Below are positions 18,285-29,609 of a DNA stretch of 48,732 bases, piece by piece (within the stretch, counting starts at the first letter, position 1; every line of letters begins with the position of its first letter). The position numbers and the translations under genes were made by a program. The notes under the pieces were generated by a model. That model had not been told where the DNA came from. It was given only the letters and a program-made list of their open reading frames with translations, and did not search any database. Source of the stretch: Candidatus Eiseniibacteriota bacterium (GTDB lineage: Bacteria; Eisenbacteria; RBG-16-71-46); assembly GCA_025357055.1 (NCBI GenBank), contig JANXPZ010000180.1:1-48732 (forward strand). The letters run 5' to 3'.

Positions 18285-19378
18285 TTCCCGGCGGCGGAGC
18301 CCAGCGCTTCGAGCCGCTCGGCCATGTCGGCCGAGAGCAGCGCCTCGGAGAGGTCGTCGAGGTGGCCCTCGAGGATCTCCGGCAGATTGTGCACGGAGAA
18401 GTTGATGCGGTGGTCCGTGATCCGGCTCTGCGGGAAATTGTAGGTCCGGATCTTGGCGCTGCGATCCCCGGTCGAGACCTGCGACTTGCGCTGCGCGGCG
18501 TACTTGGCCTGCTGGGCCTGCAGCTTCGCGTCGTAGAGCCGCGCGCGCAGCACCTTCATGGCCTTCGCGCGGTTCTTGATCTGCGAGCGCTCGTCCTGGC
18601 AGGTGACGACGAGATTCGTCGGCAGGTGGGTGATGCGCACGGCGGAGTCGGTGGTGTTGACGCCCTGCCCGCCGGGGCCGCCGGAGCGGTAGACGTCCAC
18701 GCGGAGGTCCTTCTCCTGGATGTCCACGTCCACCTCCTCGACCTCGGGCAGCACCGCCACCGTCGCGGCCGAGGTGTGGATGCGGCCCGAGGCTTCGGTG
18801 TCGGGCACGCGCTGCACGCGATGAACGCCGCTCTCGTACTTCATGCGCCGGTACACGGCGTCTCCCGCGAGCGAGAAGATGATCTCCTTGAAGCCGCCCA
18901 CGCCGGAGGGGCTCGAGGACATGATCTCCTGCTTCCAGCCCTGGCGCTCGGCGTACTTCGTGTACATGCGGGTCAGGTCGCCGGCGAAGAGCGAGGCCTC
19001 GTCGCCGCCGGTCCCGGCGCGGATCTCGACGATGACGTTCTTGTCGTCGTCGGGGTCGCGGGGCAGCAGCAGGCTCTTGAGCGCGCCCTCGAGCTGCTCG
19101 AGACGTGCCCGCAGCTCGGGCAGCTCGGCCCGCGCCAACTCGGCCAGCTCCTCGTCGCCCGAGGCCATCGCCTGCTCGTCGTCGGCCAGGGTCCGCTCGA
19201 CGCTCCGGTACTCGCCCAGCGTGCGGATGGTCACCTCGAGCCGGGCGCGCTCGCGCGAGAGGTCGCGCAGCTTCTTCTGGTCGCTGACGATCTCAGCCAC
19301 CCCGAGCATGTCGGTCAGCTCGGCGAAACGCTCCTCGACCTTCCGGAGCGCCTCCCACATGCCGGGCGAGGCGCTCAT
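18281..19378 (-). CDS. prfA: peptide chain release factor 1
   Basis: A 365-residue product. ATG 19378 overlaps the DUF1385 stop as ATGA and is preferred to the internal ATG at 19360. The catalytic [17 protein letters not shown] motif is intact, and [20 protein letters not shown] contains the PxT tripeptide of RF1-type factors that read UAA and UAG. Lacking UGA reading, RF1 does not compete with SelB. The Gln of GGQ is the substrate of PrmC, encoded 2.2 kb downstream rather than next door. The stop codon is embedded in the dispersed repeat at 18261-18284. Confidence 0.96.
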   Translation of the reverse strand: MSASPGMWEALRKVEERFAELTDMLGVAEIVSDQKKLRDLSRERARLEVTIRTLGEYRSVERTLADDEQAMASGDEELAELARAELPELRARLEQLEGALKSLLLPRDPDDDKNVIVEIRAGTGGDEASLFAGDLTRMYTKYAERQGWKQEIMSSSPSGVGGFKEIIFSLAGDAVYRRMKYESGVHRVQRVPDTEASGRIHTSAATVAVLPEVEEVDVDIQEKDLRVDVYRSGGPGGQGVNTTDSAVRITHLPTNLVVTCQDERSQIKNRAKAMKVLRARLYDAKLQAQQAKYAAQRKSQVSTGDRSAKIRTYNFPQSRITDHRINFSVHNLPEILEGHLDDLSEALLSADMAERLEALGSAAGN

Positions 19379-20313
19379 TGGATGAACGCCATCTCTCCCT
19401 GGGCGGGCACGCCGGCGCGCTCGAGGGCGAGCACGGTCTCGTCGTTGCGCACGCGTTCCAGCGCCGCGATCGCCACGGCGCACATCTCGAGGTCGGGCTC
19501 GCGCGTGGTGAGCCGCTGGAACTGCATCCCGGGCCAGATCAGCCAGCGCACCACGGGCCGGGTCGCGTGGCGGCCCGAGAGCCGCACGAACTCGAAGGCG
19601 ATGCCGGCGATGACCGGCATGCAGGCGATGCGCAGCAGGTGGTCGCCCACGCCGCGCGGCTTGCCGATGAAGCTGAAGACCACGACGCTCACCACCACCA
19701 CCAGGAACAGGAACGAAGTGCCGCAGCGCGGGTGCAGGCGCGGGAAGGTCATCACGCTCTCGGGCGTCAGAGGCGCGCCGCGCTCGATCGCGTGGATGGA
19801 CTTGTGCTCGGCGCCGTGGTAGCCGAGCACGCGGCGCATCTCCTTCCACTGGCTGATGAGCAGCAGGTAGAGCACGAACACGAGCAGCCGGAACACGCCG
19901 TCCACCACGCCGAAGCCCACCCGTCCGTGGAAACCGAGCCAGCCGGTCACGCGAGCGGGCAGGATGACGAAGAGGAACATCCCGAGCGTCAGCGAGAGCA
20001 CCACGGTCACGAGCTGGAGGACCTGCTGGCCCGGCGAGGGCCTGGCGTCCGGCTTCGCGCCCTCCTCGCGACTGGCCTCGTCGGCGCTGAAGTTGAGCGC
20101 CGAGATGCCGAGTCCGAGGGTCTCGAAGAGCGAGATGGCGCCCCGCAGGACCGGCCAGCCCAGGGGCTTGAAGCGCCGGGTGATCGAGGCGAAGGGGCGC
20201 TCGAGGAAGGCGAGCGTGCCGTCCGGGCGGCGCACGGCCACCGCCATGCGCGAGGGCGAGCGCATCATGACACCTTCGATGACGGCCTGGCCGCCGACCG
20301 GCAGGAACGGCAT
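19375..20313 (-). CDS. DUF1385 family membrane protein
   Basis: A 312-residue product from ATG 20313. It opens with [20 protein letters not shown], the DUF1385 signature, and has conserved [12 protein letters not shown] and [12 protein letters not shown] blocks, whose His and Cys could bind metal. Four or five membrane segments lie in the middle ([62 protein letters not shown]). Function is unknown, but the gene sits between rpmE and prfA in many phyla, as here. It is coupled to prfA by a 4-base overlap. Confidence 0.92.
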   Translation of the reverse strand: MPFLPVGGQAVIEGVMMRSPSRMAVAVRRPDGTLAFLERPFASITRRFKPLGWPVLRGAISLFETLGLGISALNFSADEASREEGAKPDARPSPGQQVLQLVTVVLSLTLGMFLFVILPARVTGWLGFHGRVGFGVVDGVFRLLVFVLYLLLISQWKEMRRVLGYHGAEHKSIHAIERGAPLTPESVMTFPRLHPRCGTSFLFLVVVVSVVVFSFIGKPRGVGDHLLRIACMPVIAGIAFEFVRLSGRHATRPVVRWLIWPGMQFQRLTTREPDLEMCAVAIAALERVRNDETVLALERAGVPAQGEMAFIQ

Positions 20314-20380
20314 GGGTCCTCCAGATGCGCGAACGGCCCCCGGCCGGTGGCTGAACCGGACGGGAGCCGAACGCGGGACG

Positions 20381-20647
20381 CTACTGCCCGGCGGTCTCGG
20401 GAGTCTCGGGGACCTCGGCCGGCGCTCCGGGCTGGTTGTAGCGCCGACGGAAGCGCTCGATCCGGCCGGCCTTGTCCATGAGCTTCTGCTTGCCCGTGAA
20501 GAACGGGTGGCAGTTGGAGCAGATCTCGAGATGGACCTTGCCGTCCCTGGGATTGGGCTCCTGCGTGGTCCGCGTCTGCCACTCGTTGCTGCAGCTCGCG
20601 CAGTGCAGGGTCTGCAGATTGTAGATGGGATGGATACCGGCTCTCAT
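20381..20647 (-). CDS. rpmE: 50S ribosomal protein L31 (zinc type)
   Basis: An 88-residue product from ATG 20647 with GGAGGA 6 bases upstream. It begins MRAGIHPIYNLQTLHCASC and continues to EICSNCHPFFTGKQKLMDKA, with the Cys pairs of the zinc-binding (C+) form. The last ~20 residues (GAPAEVPETPETAGQ) are a longer-than-usual acidic tail. It stands at the head of rpmE-DUF1385-prfA. Confidence 0.95.
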   Translation of the reverse strand: MRAGIHPIYNLQTLHCASCSNEWQTRTTQEPNPRDGKVHLEICSNCHPFFTGKQKLMDKAGRIERFRRRYNQPGAPAEVPETPETAGQ

Positions 20648-20823
20648 CGATTCCTCCAGGTGGGTCCTGCCGGGGCCAGCGGGGCCTGCGTGGCCGGGCT
20701 CGTCCGCGCTGAATCCCCAGCATGACAGCGGCCGGAGATTATGCCCGAAGCGGGCGCGGATGCCAAACGGCTGCGGGCCGCGCCTGGCGCGGGTTTCGGC
20801 GGGTGGCCCGCGGGCCCCGTACA

Positions 20824-20864
20824 CGATCGCGGGACCGGTCCGCGGCGGACCGGCCCCGCGATCG
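20824..20864. terminator. long GC hairpin after the FG-GAP gene
   Basis: Arms of about 20 bases (GATCGCGGG.CCGGTCCGC against GGCGGACCGG.CCCGCGATC) pair with one mismatch and almost no loop, 10 bases after the FG-GAP stop at 20875. It also lies upstream of rpmE. No T-run is present. Confidence 0.6.
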
Positions 20865-20874
20865 ACCCTGCCCC

Positions 20875-23800
20875 CTACCGCCCGCCGAGCCAGACCAGCC
20901 GGCGCGTGAGTCTCGCGGCACCGACCGCGGCCCGCACCGTGTAGACGCCGGGAGCCAGCCCCTCCGGCCGCCACTCCCGCATCACCCGCCCCGCCGCGAA
21001 CTTCTCCCCCGCGATCGGCCGCGCCACCTCGCGCCCCGCCACGTCGAACACGCTCACCGTCACCACGCTCCGGTTCGCGAGCTCGATCCCCAGCCGGACC
21101 ACGCCGAACGCAGGGTTCGGCCACGGCGCCCGCAACTGCAGCGCCGACGTCCCCGGCCCCACGCTGGTCGCCACCTGGATGGTGAAGTCCGCGTCACTCA
21201 GGTCGCGGCCGCTCGTCCATACGTCGCGGGGCATCGCCTTCACCCGCGCCTGGGTCGTGGTGAGGTTGGGCACCGTCACCTCGACGGCGTTCGATTCCGC
21301 GCCACCCACGCCACTCTCGAGCCGCTCGTAGGTGACCCCGCCGTCCAGCGACAGCCACAGGTCAGCCGGCTCCGCGCCCAGCCACGAGACGGCCTCGGTG
21401 GCGTTGCTGGCCCAGGTCTCGCCGCCGTTGGGTGACGTCACGAAGTAGCGATTGAAGTCGAACACGTACGCCGCCCCGGATTGCGACGCGCCCAGGTCGC
21501 TGTACGGGGCGCCCACGATCACGTCCGGGAACCCGTCGCCGAACACGTCCCCGGCCGCACCGACCGACGTGCCGAAGGCGTCGTTCGTCGAGGCGCCGAG
21601 CAGCGTCACGTCCGCCACCGTGTCGGCGCTCACGCCGCCGTAGAAGACGTACGCCGCTCCGGCCGTGGACCCGCCGGTGTCGTTGTAGTAGGCGCCCACG
21701 ATCACGTCGGAATAGCCGTCGTCGTTTACGTCGCCGGCCGTCCCCACGCTGTGACCGAACTCGTCGCCGGCCGCCACGCCCGGCAGGGCGAGGTCCGCGA
21801 CCGCATCGGCGGTCGCGCCCCCCCGGAAGACGTAGGCCCGGCCGATGTTGAGCCCCCCCACGTCGCTCAGGGGCGCGCCCACGATCACGTCGGCGTAGCC
21901 GTCCCCGTTCATGTCCCCGGCCGTCCCCACGGAGAGGCCGAAGTAGTCCGCCGGCGACTCGCCATACATCGTCAGGTCCGCGATGGCGTCCGGGCTGACG
22001 CCGCCGTAGAAGACGTAGGCCGCGCCGGCGTCCGGCCCGGAGGCGTCGTTGTTCGGGGCGCCGACGATCACGTCGTCGTAGCCGTCCTTGTTCACGTCGC
22101 CGGCCGTCCCCACCGAGATGCCGAAGTTGTCGCTGGCGGCGAGGCCGGTCAGCGTCCAGTCCGGCAGCTTGTGAGGGGTCGCGCCTCCGAAGTAGACGTA
22201 CGCCCGGCCGGCGGTGGTCCCGCCCGCGTCGTTGTAGCGCGCGCCGACGATGATGTCGTCGTAGCCGTCGTTATTCACGTCGCCGGCCGTTCCCACCGAG
22301 CAGCCGAACAGGTCGTTCGTCGCAGCGCCGGTCAGCACGAGGTCCGCGGCCGCGTCGGGGGTCGCGCCGCCGTAGTACAGATAAGCCGCTCCGGCATCCA
22401 CGCCGGCCGCGTCGTTCTGCATCGCGCCGACGATGAAGTCGTCGTAGCCGTCGCCGTTCACGTCGCCGGCCGTCCCCACCGAGATACCGAAGTAGTCGTA
22501 GGCCGCGGCGCCGGTCATGGTGAGGTCCGGGATCGAGTCCGCGCCGGGGCCGCCGAAGTAGACGTAGGCCCGGCCGGCGTAGGTGCCGCCGGTATCGTTC
22601 ATGTATTCGCCGACGATCAGGTCGGCGTAGCCGTCCCCGTTCACGTCCCCGGCCGTCCCGACGGCGTTGCCCAGCCGGCCGAGCACGTCGGTGTCCGTGA
22701 AGGTCAGCGCCACCCGGTGCGCCGCCGCCGGTGGCGGGCCCAGGTCGCAGACGTAGGCTGCGCCGGCGTTGCCCCCGTTCGCATCGTTGTACGGGGCGCC
22801 GGCGATGATGTCGTGGTAGCCGTCCCCGTCCACGTCGCCGGCCGTCTGCGCCGAATACCCGAACGCATCACCCGCCGCCAGCCCGGTCAGCGTCAGGTCG
22901 GCCACCCCGTCGAGGCCCGGACCGCCGAAGAAGATGTAGACCGCCCCTGCGTCCGTCGCGCACGCGTCGTTGTAGGGCGCACTAACGATCAAGTCGTCAT
23001 GGCCGTCGTGGTTCACGTCCCCGGCCGTGCCCACCGACAGGCCGAAGAGATCACCCGCCGCCCGACCGGTCAGGACCAGGTCCGCGACCGCGTTCGGGCT
23101 CGCGCCACCGAAGTAGAGATAGGCCCGGCCGGCATCCGTGCCCGCCGCGTCGTTGTATGCGGCCCCGACGATCACGTCGTCGTAGCCGTCCTCGTTCACG
23201 TCCCCCGCGCTCCCCACCGCGCAGCCGAACTGGTCACCCGCGGCTGCACCCGTCAGCGTCAGGTCCGCGACCGCGTCGGGGCTCGCGCCGCCGAAGAAGA
23301 CATAGGCCCTGCCAGCGTTCGTGCCCGCGGCATCGTTGAGCGTGGCGCCCACGATCACGTCGCCGTAGCCGTCCCCGTTCACGTCCCCCGCCGCTCCGAC
23401 GCGGTTCCCGAACCGGTCGCCCGCGGCCGCGCCCGTCAGCGTCAGGTCCGCGACCGCGTCCGCACCCGGGCCGCCGAAGAAGACATAGGCCCTGCCGGCA
23501 TCCACCCCGGCCGCATCATTCGCGCTCGCGCCGACGATGACATCGTCATAGCCGTCGCCGTTCACGTCACCGGCCGTCCCGACGGAGACGCCGAAATTGT
23601 CGCCCGCCGCCGCGCCGGTGAACACCAGGTCCGCGACCCCGTCCGCGCCCGGGCCCCCGAAGTACACGTACGCCCTTCCCGCGTTCAGCCCGCCCGCGTC
23701 GTTCTGGGACGCGCCGACGATCAAGTCGGCAAAGCCGTCTCCGTTCACGTCCCCGGCCGTCGCCACGGAGATGCCGAACACGTCGCCCGCCGCCGCGCCC

Positions 23801-24108
23801 AAGAGAGTCAGGTCCGCCACCGCGTCGGCCGCGGGGCCCCCGAAGTAGACGTAGGCAGCGCCGGCGTTGGTCCCCACCACGTCATTGAAAGGAGCGCCTG
23901 CGATCACGTCGGCATAGCCGTCCCCGTTGACATCCCCGGCAGGAGCGACGGACCAGCCCAGGAAGTCGGCGCCCGCGACACCCGTCGGCGCGATGATGGT
24001 GGGGAGCGCTTCCGCCCGGGCGATGCCCGGGATCAGGGACGCGAGGAGGATGAGGAGGCCCGCCGGCGGGAGCCAGGCGGGGAGACGGAACACACGGATG
24101 CGAAACAT
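20875..24108 (-). CDS. giant secreted FG-GAP repeat protein with FlgD-Ig/type IX-like C-terminus
   Basis: A 1077-residue product from ATG 24108 (GGAGGGG 5 bases upstream). Residues ~10-32 are a signal peptide. I count 14 repeats of about 60 residues built on AGDVNGDGYADVIVGAPYND, the Dx(D/N)xDG calcium loop of FG-GAP (integrin-type) repeats, followed by AGAAYVYFGG.. strands. A break after repeat 7 (DLGPPPAAAHRV) suggests two seven-bladed propellers. The C-terminal ~90 residues (PWPNPAFGVVRLGIEL..VSVFDVAGREVA..APGVYTVRA) match FlgD-Ig/type IX secretion sorting domains. It probably sits on the cell surface as an adhesin-like protein, held by calcium. A PorV/PorQ-like protein is at 43981-44922. 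It lies between rho and rpmE, an unusual place. Confidence 0.9.
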   Translation of the reverse strand: MFRIRVFRLPAWLPPAGLLILLASLIPGIARAEALPTIIAPTGVAGADFLGWSVAPAGDVNGDGYADVIAGAPFNDVVGTNAGAAYVYFGGPAADAVADLTLLGAAAGDVFGISVATAGDVNGDGFADLIVGASQNDAGGLNAGRAYVYFGGPGADGVADLVFTGAAAGDNFGVSVGTAGDVNGDGYDDVIVGASANDAAGVDAGRAYVFFGGPGADAVADLTLTGAAAGDRFGNRVGAAGDVNGDGYGDVIVGATLNDAAGTNAGRAYVFFGGASPDAVADLTLTGAAAGDQFGCAVGSAGDVNEDGYDDVIVGAAYNDAAGTDAGRAYLYFGGASPNAVADLVLTGRAAGDLFGLSVGTAGDVNHDGHDDLIVSAPYNDACATDAGAVYIFFGGPGLDGVADLTLTGLAAGDAFGYSAQTAGDVDGDGYHDIIAGAPYNDANGGNAGAAYVCDLGPPPAAAHRVALTFTDTDVLGRLGNAVGTAGDVNGDGYADLIVGEYMNDTGGTYAGRAYVYFGGPGADSIPDLTMTGAAAYDYFGISVGTAGDVNGDGYDDFIVGAMQNDAAGVDAGAAYLYYGGATPDAAADLVLTGAATNDLFGCSVGTAGDVNNDGYDDIIVGARYNDAGGTTAGRAYVYFGGATPHKLPDWTLTGLAASDNFGISVGTAGDVNKDGYDDVIVGAPNNDASGPDAGAAYVFYGGVSPDAIADLTMYGESPADYFGLSVGTAGDMNGDGYADVIVGAPLSDVGGLNIGRAYVFRGGATADAVADLALPGVAAGDEFGHSVGTAGDVNDDGYSDVIVGAYYNDTGGSTAGAAYVFYGGVSADTVADVTLLGASTNDAFGTSVGAAGDVFGDGFPDVIVGAPYSDLGASQSGAAYVFDFNRYFVTSPNGGETWASNATEAVSWLGAEPADLWLSLDGGVTYERLESGVGGAESNAVEVTVPNLTTTQARVKAMPRDVWTSGRDLSDADFTIQVATSVGPGTSALQLRAPWPNPAFGVVRLGIELANRSVVTVSVFDVAGREVARPIAGEKFAAGRVMREWRPEGLAPGVYTVRAAVGAARLTRRLVWLGGR

Positions 24109-24393
24109 GGGGCCCCTCCGGTCAAATGTGGACTTCCGAGGACGTCTGCATTCGATCGGCCAAGTCTACGCCCCTTGCGGCGGCCCTCCCACTGCATTCC
24201 GGGGCATGGGAAACACCGCGGCGGGCTGTCTCGGACCGGAGGCGGGAGGCCGTGCGGAGCCCTGGCAGCCGCCGGGTGCCCGCCGCAGGAGTGTGCCGTG
24301 CGGGCTCGCGCGGAGCGCAAAGCCGGCGCAGAGCGTGAGCGCACGGAGATGCGCCGGGCGTGCCGCGAAGCCCGCCGGACGGGCGCGGCCAGT

Positions 24394-24409
24394 GCTCCGG
24401 GCCCGGAGC
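24394..24409. terminator. 16-bp perfect palindrome after DinB gene
   Basis: GCTCCGGGCCCGGAGC lies 30 bases beyond the DinB stop, within the 330-base gap before the FG-GAP start. A second small hairpin (GCCCG..CGGGC, 24370-24384) follows. The remainder of 24109-24438 shows nothing else. Confidence 0.45.
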
Positions 24410-24438
24410 CCCGGACTACTCGCGGCCCGCCCCGCCGC

Positions 24439-24936
24439 TCAAGGCTGGGGCGGCAGGTTCATCGCGGCCCATTCCTCGCGCGCCGGCCCGTAGAGCCCCG
24501 GCACCTTGAGCCCCGCCTGGCGCATGAGCACCGTCATCTGCGCCCGATGGTGCGTCTGGTGCAGGATCAGCGCGGAGAGCACGGCGCCTCGCGACCACTG
24601 CTCGCCATACATGGGGATCCGCTTGGACAACATGGCGTCGGTCCACTGCCTGGGCAGCTCCACGGCGAGGGCCCTGGCGCAGGTCTCGTACTCGCGGACC
24701 AGTCCGGCGAGCGGCGGCGGCGGCGTGTCCTGGGCGGGGCCGGTCAGCGGGATCCCTGCGTGCTTCATCATCTCCGGGATGGTCAGCACACAGTGCCACG
24801 CGAGGGTGCCGAGGGTGCGTCCGCCGGGTGTGACCGCCTGGGACAGCGAGGCTTCGGTGAGGGCGCGGAGGATCTTGAGCGTCGACTCGGACTCGTAGGC
24901 CCAGGTCTTGAGGAAGTCGTCCACCTTGCGAAGCAT
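24439..24936 (-). CDS. DinB family (DUF664-like) putative metal-dependent protein
   Basis: A 165-residue product from ATG 24936 with AAGGAGG upstream. It is all-helical, with the DinB His triad: LAWHCVLTIPEMM near residue 50 and LILHQTHHRAQMTVLMRQ near residue 125. In this family the three His bind a divalent metal, and members include thiol-dependent transferases such as bacillithiol or mycothiol enzymes. The specific reaction cannot be told. It is transcribed after the YedF-like gene across a 170-base gap. Confidence 0.88.
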   Translation of the reverse strand: MLRKVDDFLKTWAYESESTLKILRALTEASLSQAVTPGGRTLGTLAWHCVLTIPEMMKHAGIPLTGPAQDTPPPPLAGLVREYETCARALAVELPRQWTDAMLSKRIPMYGEQWSRGAVLSALILHQTHHRAQMTVLMRQAGLKVPGLYGPAREEWAAMNLPPQP

Positions 24937-25106
24937 CGTCAGCCCTCCTTCATCGGAGCCCTGCCACGCGCGGGGCTCTTCCACGCCCCGCCTGCGACGG
25001 CGGATGATACGCGATGCCCGCGAGCTCGTGGAAGAGGTCCGTCGTGCCCGGAGGAACGGGTCCGGGCGGGAGCCGCCGGAGCGTGTTGCGCCCCCCGGGC
25101 CGCGGC

Positions 25107-25463
25107 TCAGAGGGTGATGACCTTCGTGGCCCCGAGCTGGGCGCTGAGGATGTCGGGCATCGCGCAGGCCGTCCCGACGCGCTGACGTTCCTTCAGGCCG
25201 TAGAACTCGAGGCAGGTCGTGCACACCAGCAGCCGGCAGCCGCGCTGCTCGAGCGCCCGCAGCGCCTCGAGCGCGGGCGAGCCCTCGCAGACGAGGTGCA
25301 CGCCCTCGGTGTAGAAGCACAGCGCCCGCGGCGTGAGGTCGCCCGCGAGCAGCAGCCCGAGGTACTTGTCCATCAGCGCGAGCTGCAGCCCGGGCTCGCC
25401 CGAGCCCATCCCCTCGCGCGGGACCAGGATGACGGTGGCAGCCAGCGATGCATCTCCGCTCAT
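25107..25463 (-). CDS. DsrE-fold protein like the C-terminal domain of YedF (selenium-associated)
   Basis: A 118-residue product from ATG 25463. The sequence ALCFYTEGVHLVCEGSPALE then CRLLVCTTCLEFYGLKERQ and ATKVITL matches the C-terminal half of the sulfurtransferase-like selenium protein YedF, including the CxxC and FYGLK signature. The N-terminal TusA/SirA-like domain of full YedF is missing, and the upstream DNA (rho stop) cannot encode it. YedF proteins co-occur with selenocysteine or selenouridine pathways, in line with selB at 6338-8248. It is likely cytoplasmic and acts on sulfur or selenium carriers; the exact role is unknown. Confidence 0.75.
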   Translation of the reverse strand: MSGDASLAATVILVPREGMGSGEPGLQLALMDKYLGLLLAGDLTPRALCFYTEGVHLVCEGSPALEALRALEQRGCRLLVCTTCLEFYGLKERQRVGTACAMPDILSAQLGATKVITL

Positions 25464-25480
25464 CGGGGACTCCTCGCGAC

Positions 25481-25501
25481 GCGCTTCATGAATGGTCCGG
25501 G

Positions 25502-25505
<4 letters not shown>
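25481..25505 (+). repeat. dispersed repeat, copy 5, overlapping rho stop
   Basis: CTTCATGAATGGTCCGGGCT continues into AG; the CTA at 25502-25504 is the rho stop on the minus strand, just as copy 4 contains the prfA stop. Confidence 0.8.
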
Positions 25506-26785
<1,280 letters not shown>

Positions 26786-27357
26786 CGCTCGCCTTCGCTT
26801 GCCGGCGCGACCGCCTCCGGGGGACACCTCCCGGCCGATGACCGAGAGGCCCTGCCGGATCGCGGCGGGTGGCCGTGGGGCGGACCGGACGCCGGTCCGC
26901 TGGCCTGGGGTGGATTGGGCTCGGGGTGGGTTTGGTCCTGGCGGCTGTCCGCGAATTCCGGACGGGCGTGCGGCGGCGCTGGACGATTTCCTCGGGTGGA
27001 TGCCGTGGTGGACGAAGAACTGGAGCAGGGCACTTTCGCGATGCGTTGCCGGGGAGGTCCGCGCGCCCGGGGGCCCGAAGGCGGGGCGTGCGGCGAGCGA
27101 ATCGCGACCTGCTGGACCACGCGGCCGCATCATCGACTCGCACGGCTAGAGTAGGTATCGGCCTTCCGGGTGTCAAGGTTGAGCCGGGGGTCGGGCGCAC
27201 CAGCGCAGGGGGGCCAGCCCCCACCGTGCAGCCCGGGATGCCGGGGCTCGCGAAACGCGACGGGAGGCGTGTGCGCTTTCGCCCACGCCTTCGCGCCCAA
27301 CTCGGGAACTCCGCGCCATTCGCGGGCAGGAGGCTCCACGCGCAGGCGGGCGTGGCG

Positions 27358-27372
27358 TGGCACATGGCTTGC
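27358..27372 (+). promoter_or_regulatory. sigma-54-type promoter match (TGGCAC-N5-TTGC)
   Basis: TGGCACATGGCTTGC fits the -24/-12 consensus with the required GG-N10-GC spacing. It points to the right, where no protein gene begins, only the hairpin at 27464-27492. An NtrC-type regulator is encoded nearby (28175-29608). Activity is not shown. Confidence 0.4.
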
Positions 27373-27463
27373 GGTCGTACGGGGGTGAGGGTGCGCTGGG
27401 TCGCGTCCTACCTCCGAGCCTGCCACCATCGCGCGACCCGCCACCCCTCAACCAACCTCAGCG

Positions 27464-27492
27464 CGCCCCGGGTCACGAGAGGACCCGGGGCG
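27464..27492. terminator. 11-bp-arm hairpin between YbbR gene and rho leader
   Basis: Arms CGCCCCGGGTC and GACCCGGGGCG with a 7-base loop lie 18 bases after the YbbR stop (27510). It would end the leftward two-component/YbbR operon and could equally end a rightward short transcript. No T-run follows. Confidence 0.55.
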
Positions 27493-27509
27493 TCCGGGTT
27501 TGGAGACGG

Positions 27510-28174
27510 CTACCGCGCGCGGCGCCCCAGCGGGACGGTCACCTTCACGAATGCGGGCTCCATCACGCACCAGTCGGGCAGCGACTGGGCCGCGACCTGG
27601 GTGCGCAGCGTGTCGCGCCGGCCGCCGAGCCGCACGGGCTGGAGCACGACGCTGTCCAGGAGCGCCACCGCCGAGCGCGGGCCGGTGACCAGCACGCTCT
27701 CGGGTTCCACCCTGATCACGGATGCCCACGAGGTGTCGTCGCCGGTCGCCCCCTCGACCCGCAGGGCCGTCGGCAGGCGGCGCCGCACCTTCGGCTCGAT
27801 GCCGATGTCGATGACGCCCGGGCCGATCACGCGGGCCGCCTCGACGCCTTCGTAGCCGGCCAGGGGCAGATCCCCGGCGGACACCTCGCGTTCGAAGCGG
27901 CCGGGGCCGATGCCGTCCAGGGAGATCTTGATGGGCGGCTCGGTGACGCGCATCCGCAGCAGCTGCTTGCCGGTCCCGCGCAGCTGCGCCTGCACGGTGG
28001 AGGGCACCGGCCCCGAGAGCGAGAGCGAGTCCCCGAGGTCCTGGATCTGGACCGGGAACGACATGGTCATCTCGGCCGGACGGTCGAGGTAGACGTTCAG
28101 GTAGACCAGCAGCGCCAGCAGCAGGGCGGCCAGCTTGAGCCCGAGATTGTCGAACAGCAGCCCGCGCAGCAGGT

Positions 28175-28178
<4 letters not shown>
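27510..28178 (-). CDS. YbbR-domain (CdaR-like) membrane-anchored protein
   Basis: A 222-residue product. ATG 28178 overlaps the stop of the NtrC-type gene as ATGA. Residues 8-30 are a membrane anchor (FDNLGLKLAALLLALLVYLN) directly followed by YLDRPAEMTMSFPVQIQDL, the typical start of YbbR proteins. Two or three YbbR-like repeats follow (LSLSGPVPSTVQAQLRG; VIGPGVIDIGIEP). YbbR/CdaR usually accompanies and regulates the diadenylate cyclase CdaA, which is not in the window. Here it is instead coupled to a two-component system, which may mean a different partner. Confidence 0.85.
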
Positions 28179-29608
<1,430 letters not shown>

Positions 29609-29609
29609 G

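Larger units (their letters stand above)
26786..27509. other. 724-base gap upstream of rho
   Basis: No gene is recognised on either strand; the open frames are Pro/Arg-rich and look non-coding. It holds the rho leader, a sigma-54-like site at 27358-27372 and the hairpin at 27464-27492. Confidence 0.6.

Noticed and set aside
20875-24108. Repeat array of FG-GAP gene as a CRISPR or satellite
   Set aside because: The ~180-base period is in frame and codes for conserved FG-GAP repeats.
21481-25185. 1234-codon open frame on the plus strand
   Set aside because: It is antisense to the FG-GAP repeat gene and the DinB gene; GC-rich repeats keep the opposite frame open.
25107-25500. Selenoprotein with in-frame UGA extending the YedF-like gene
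   Set aside because: The upstream frame runs into the rho stop region and shows no TusA-like CPxP domain.
26786-27133. N-terminal extension of Rho
   Set aside because: The frame is open, but the sequence is Pro/Arg/Gly-rich with no Rho similarity, and the family start fits ATG 26785.
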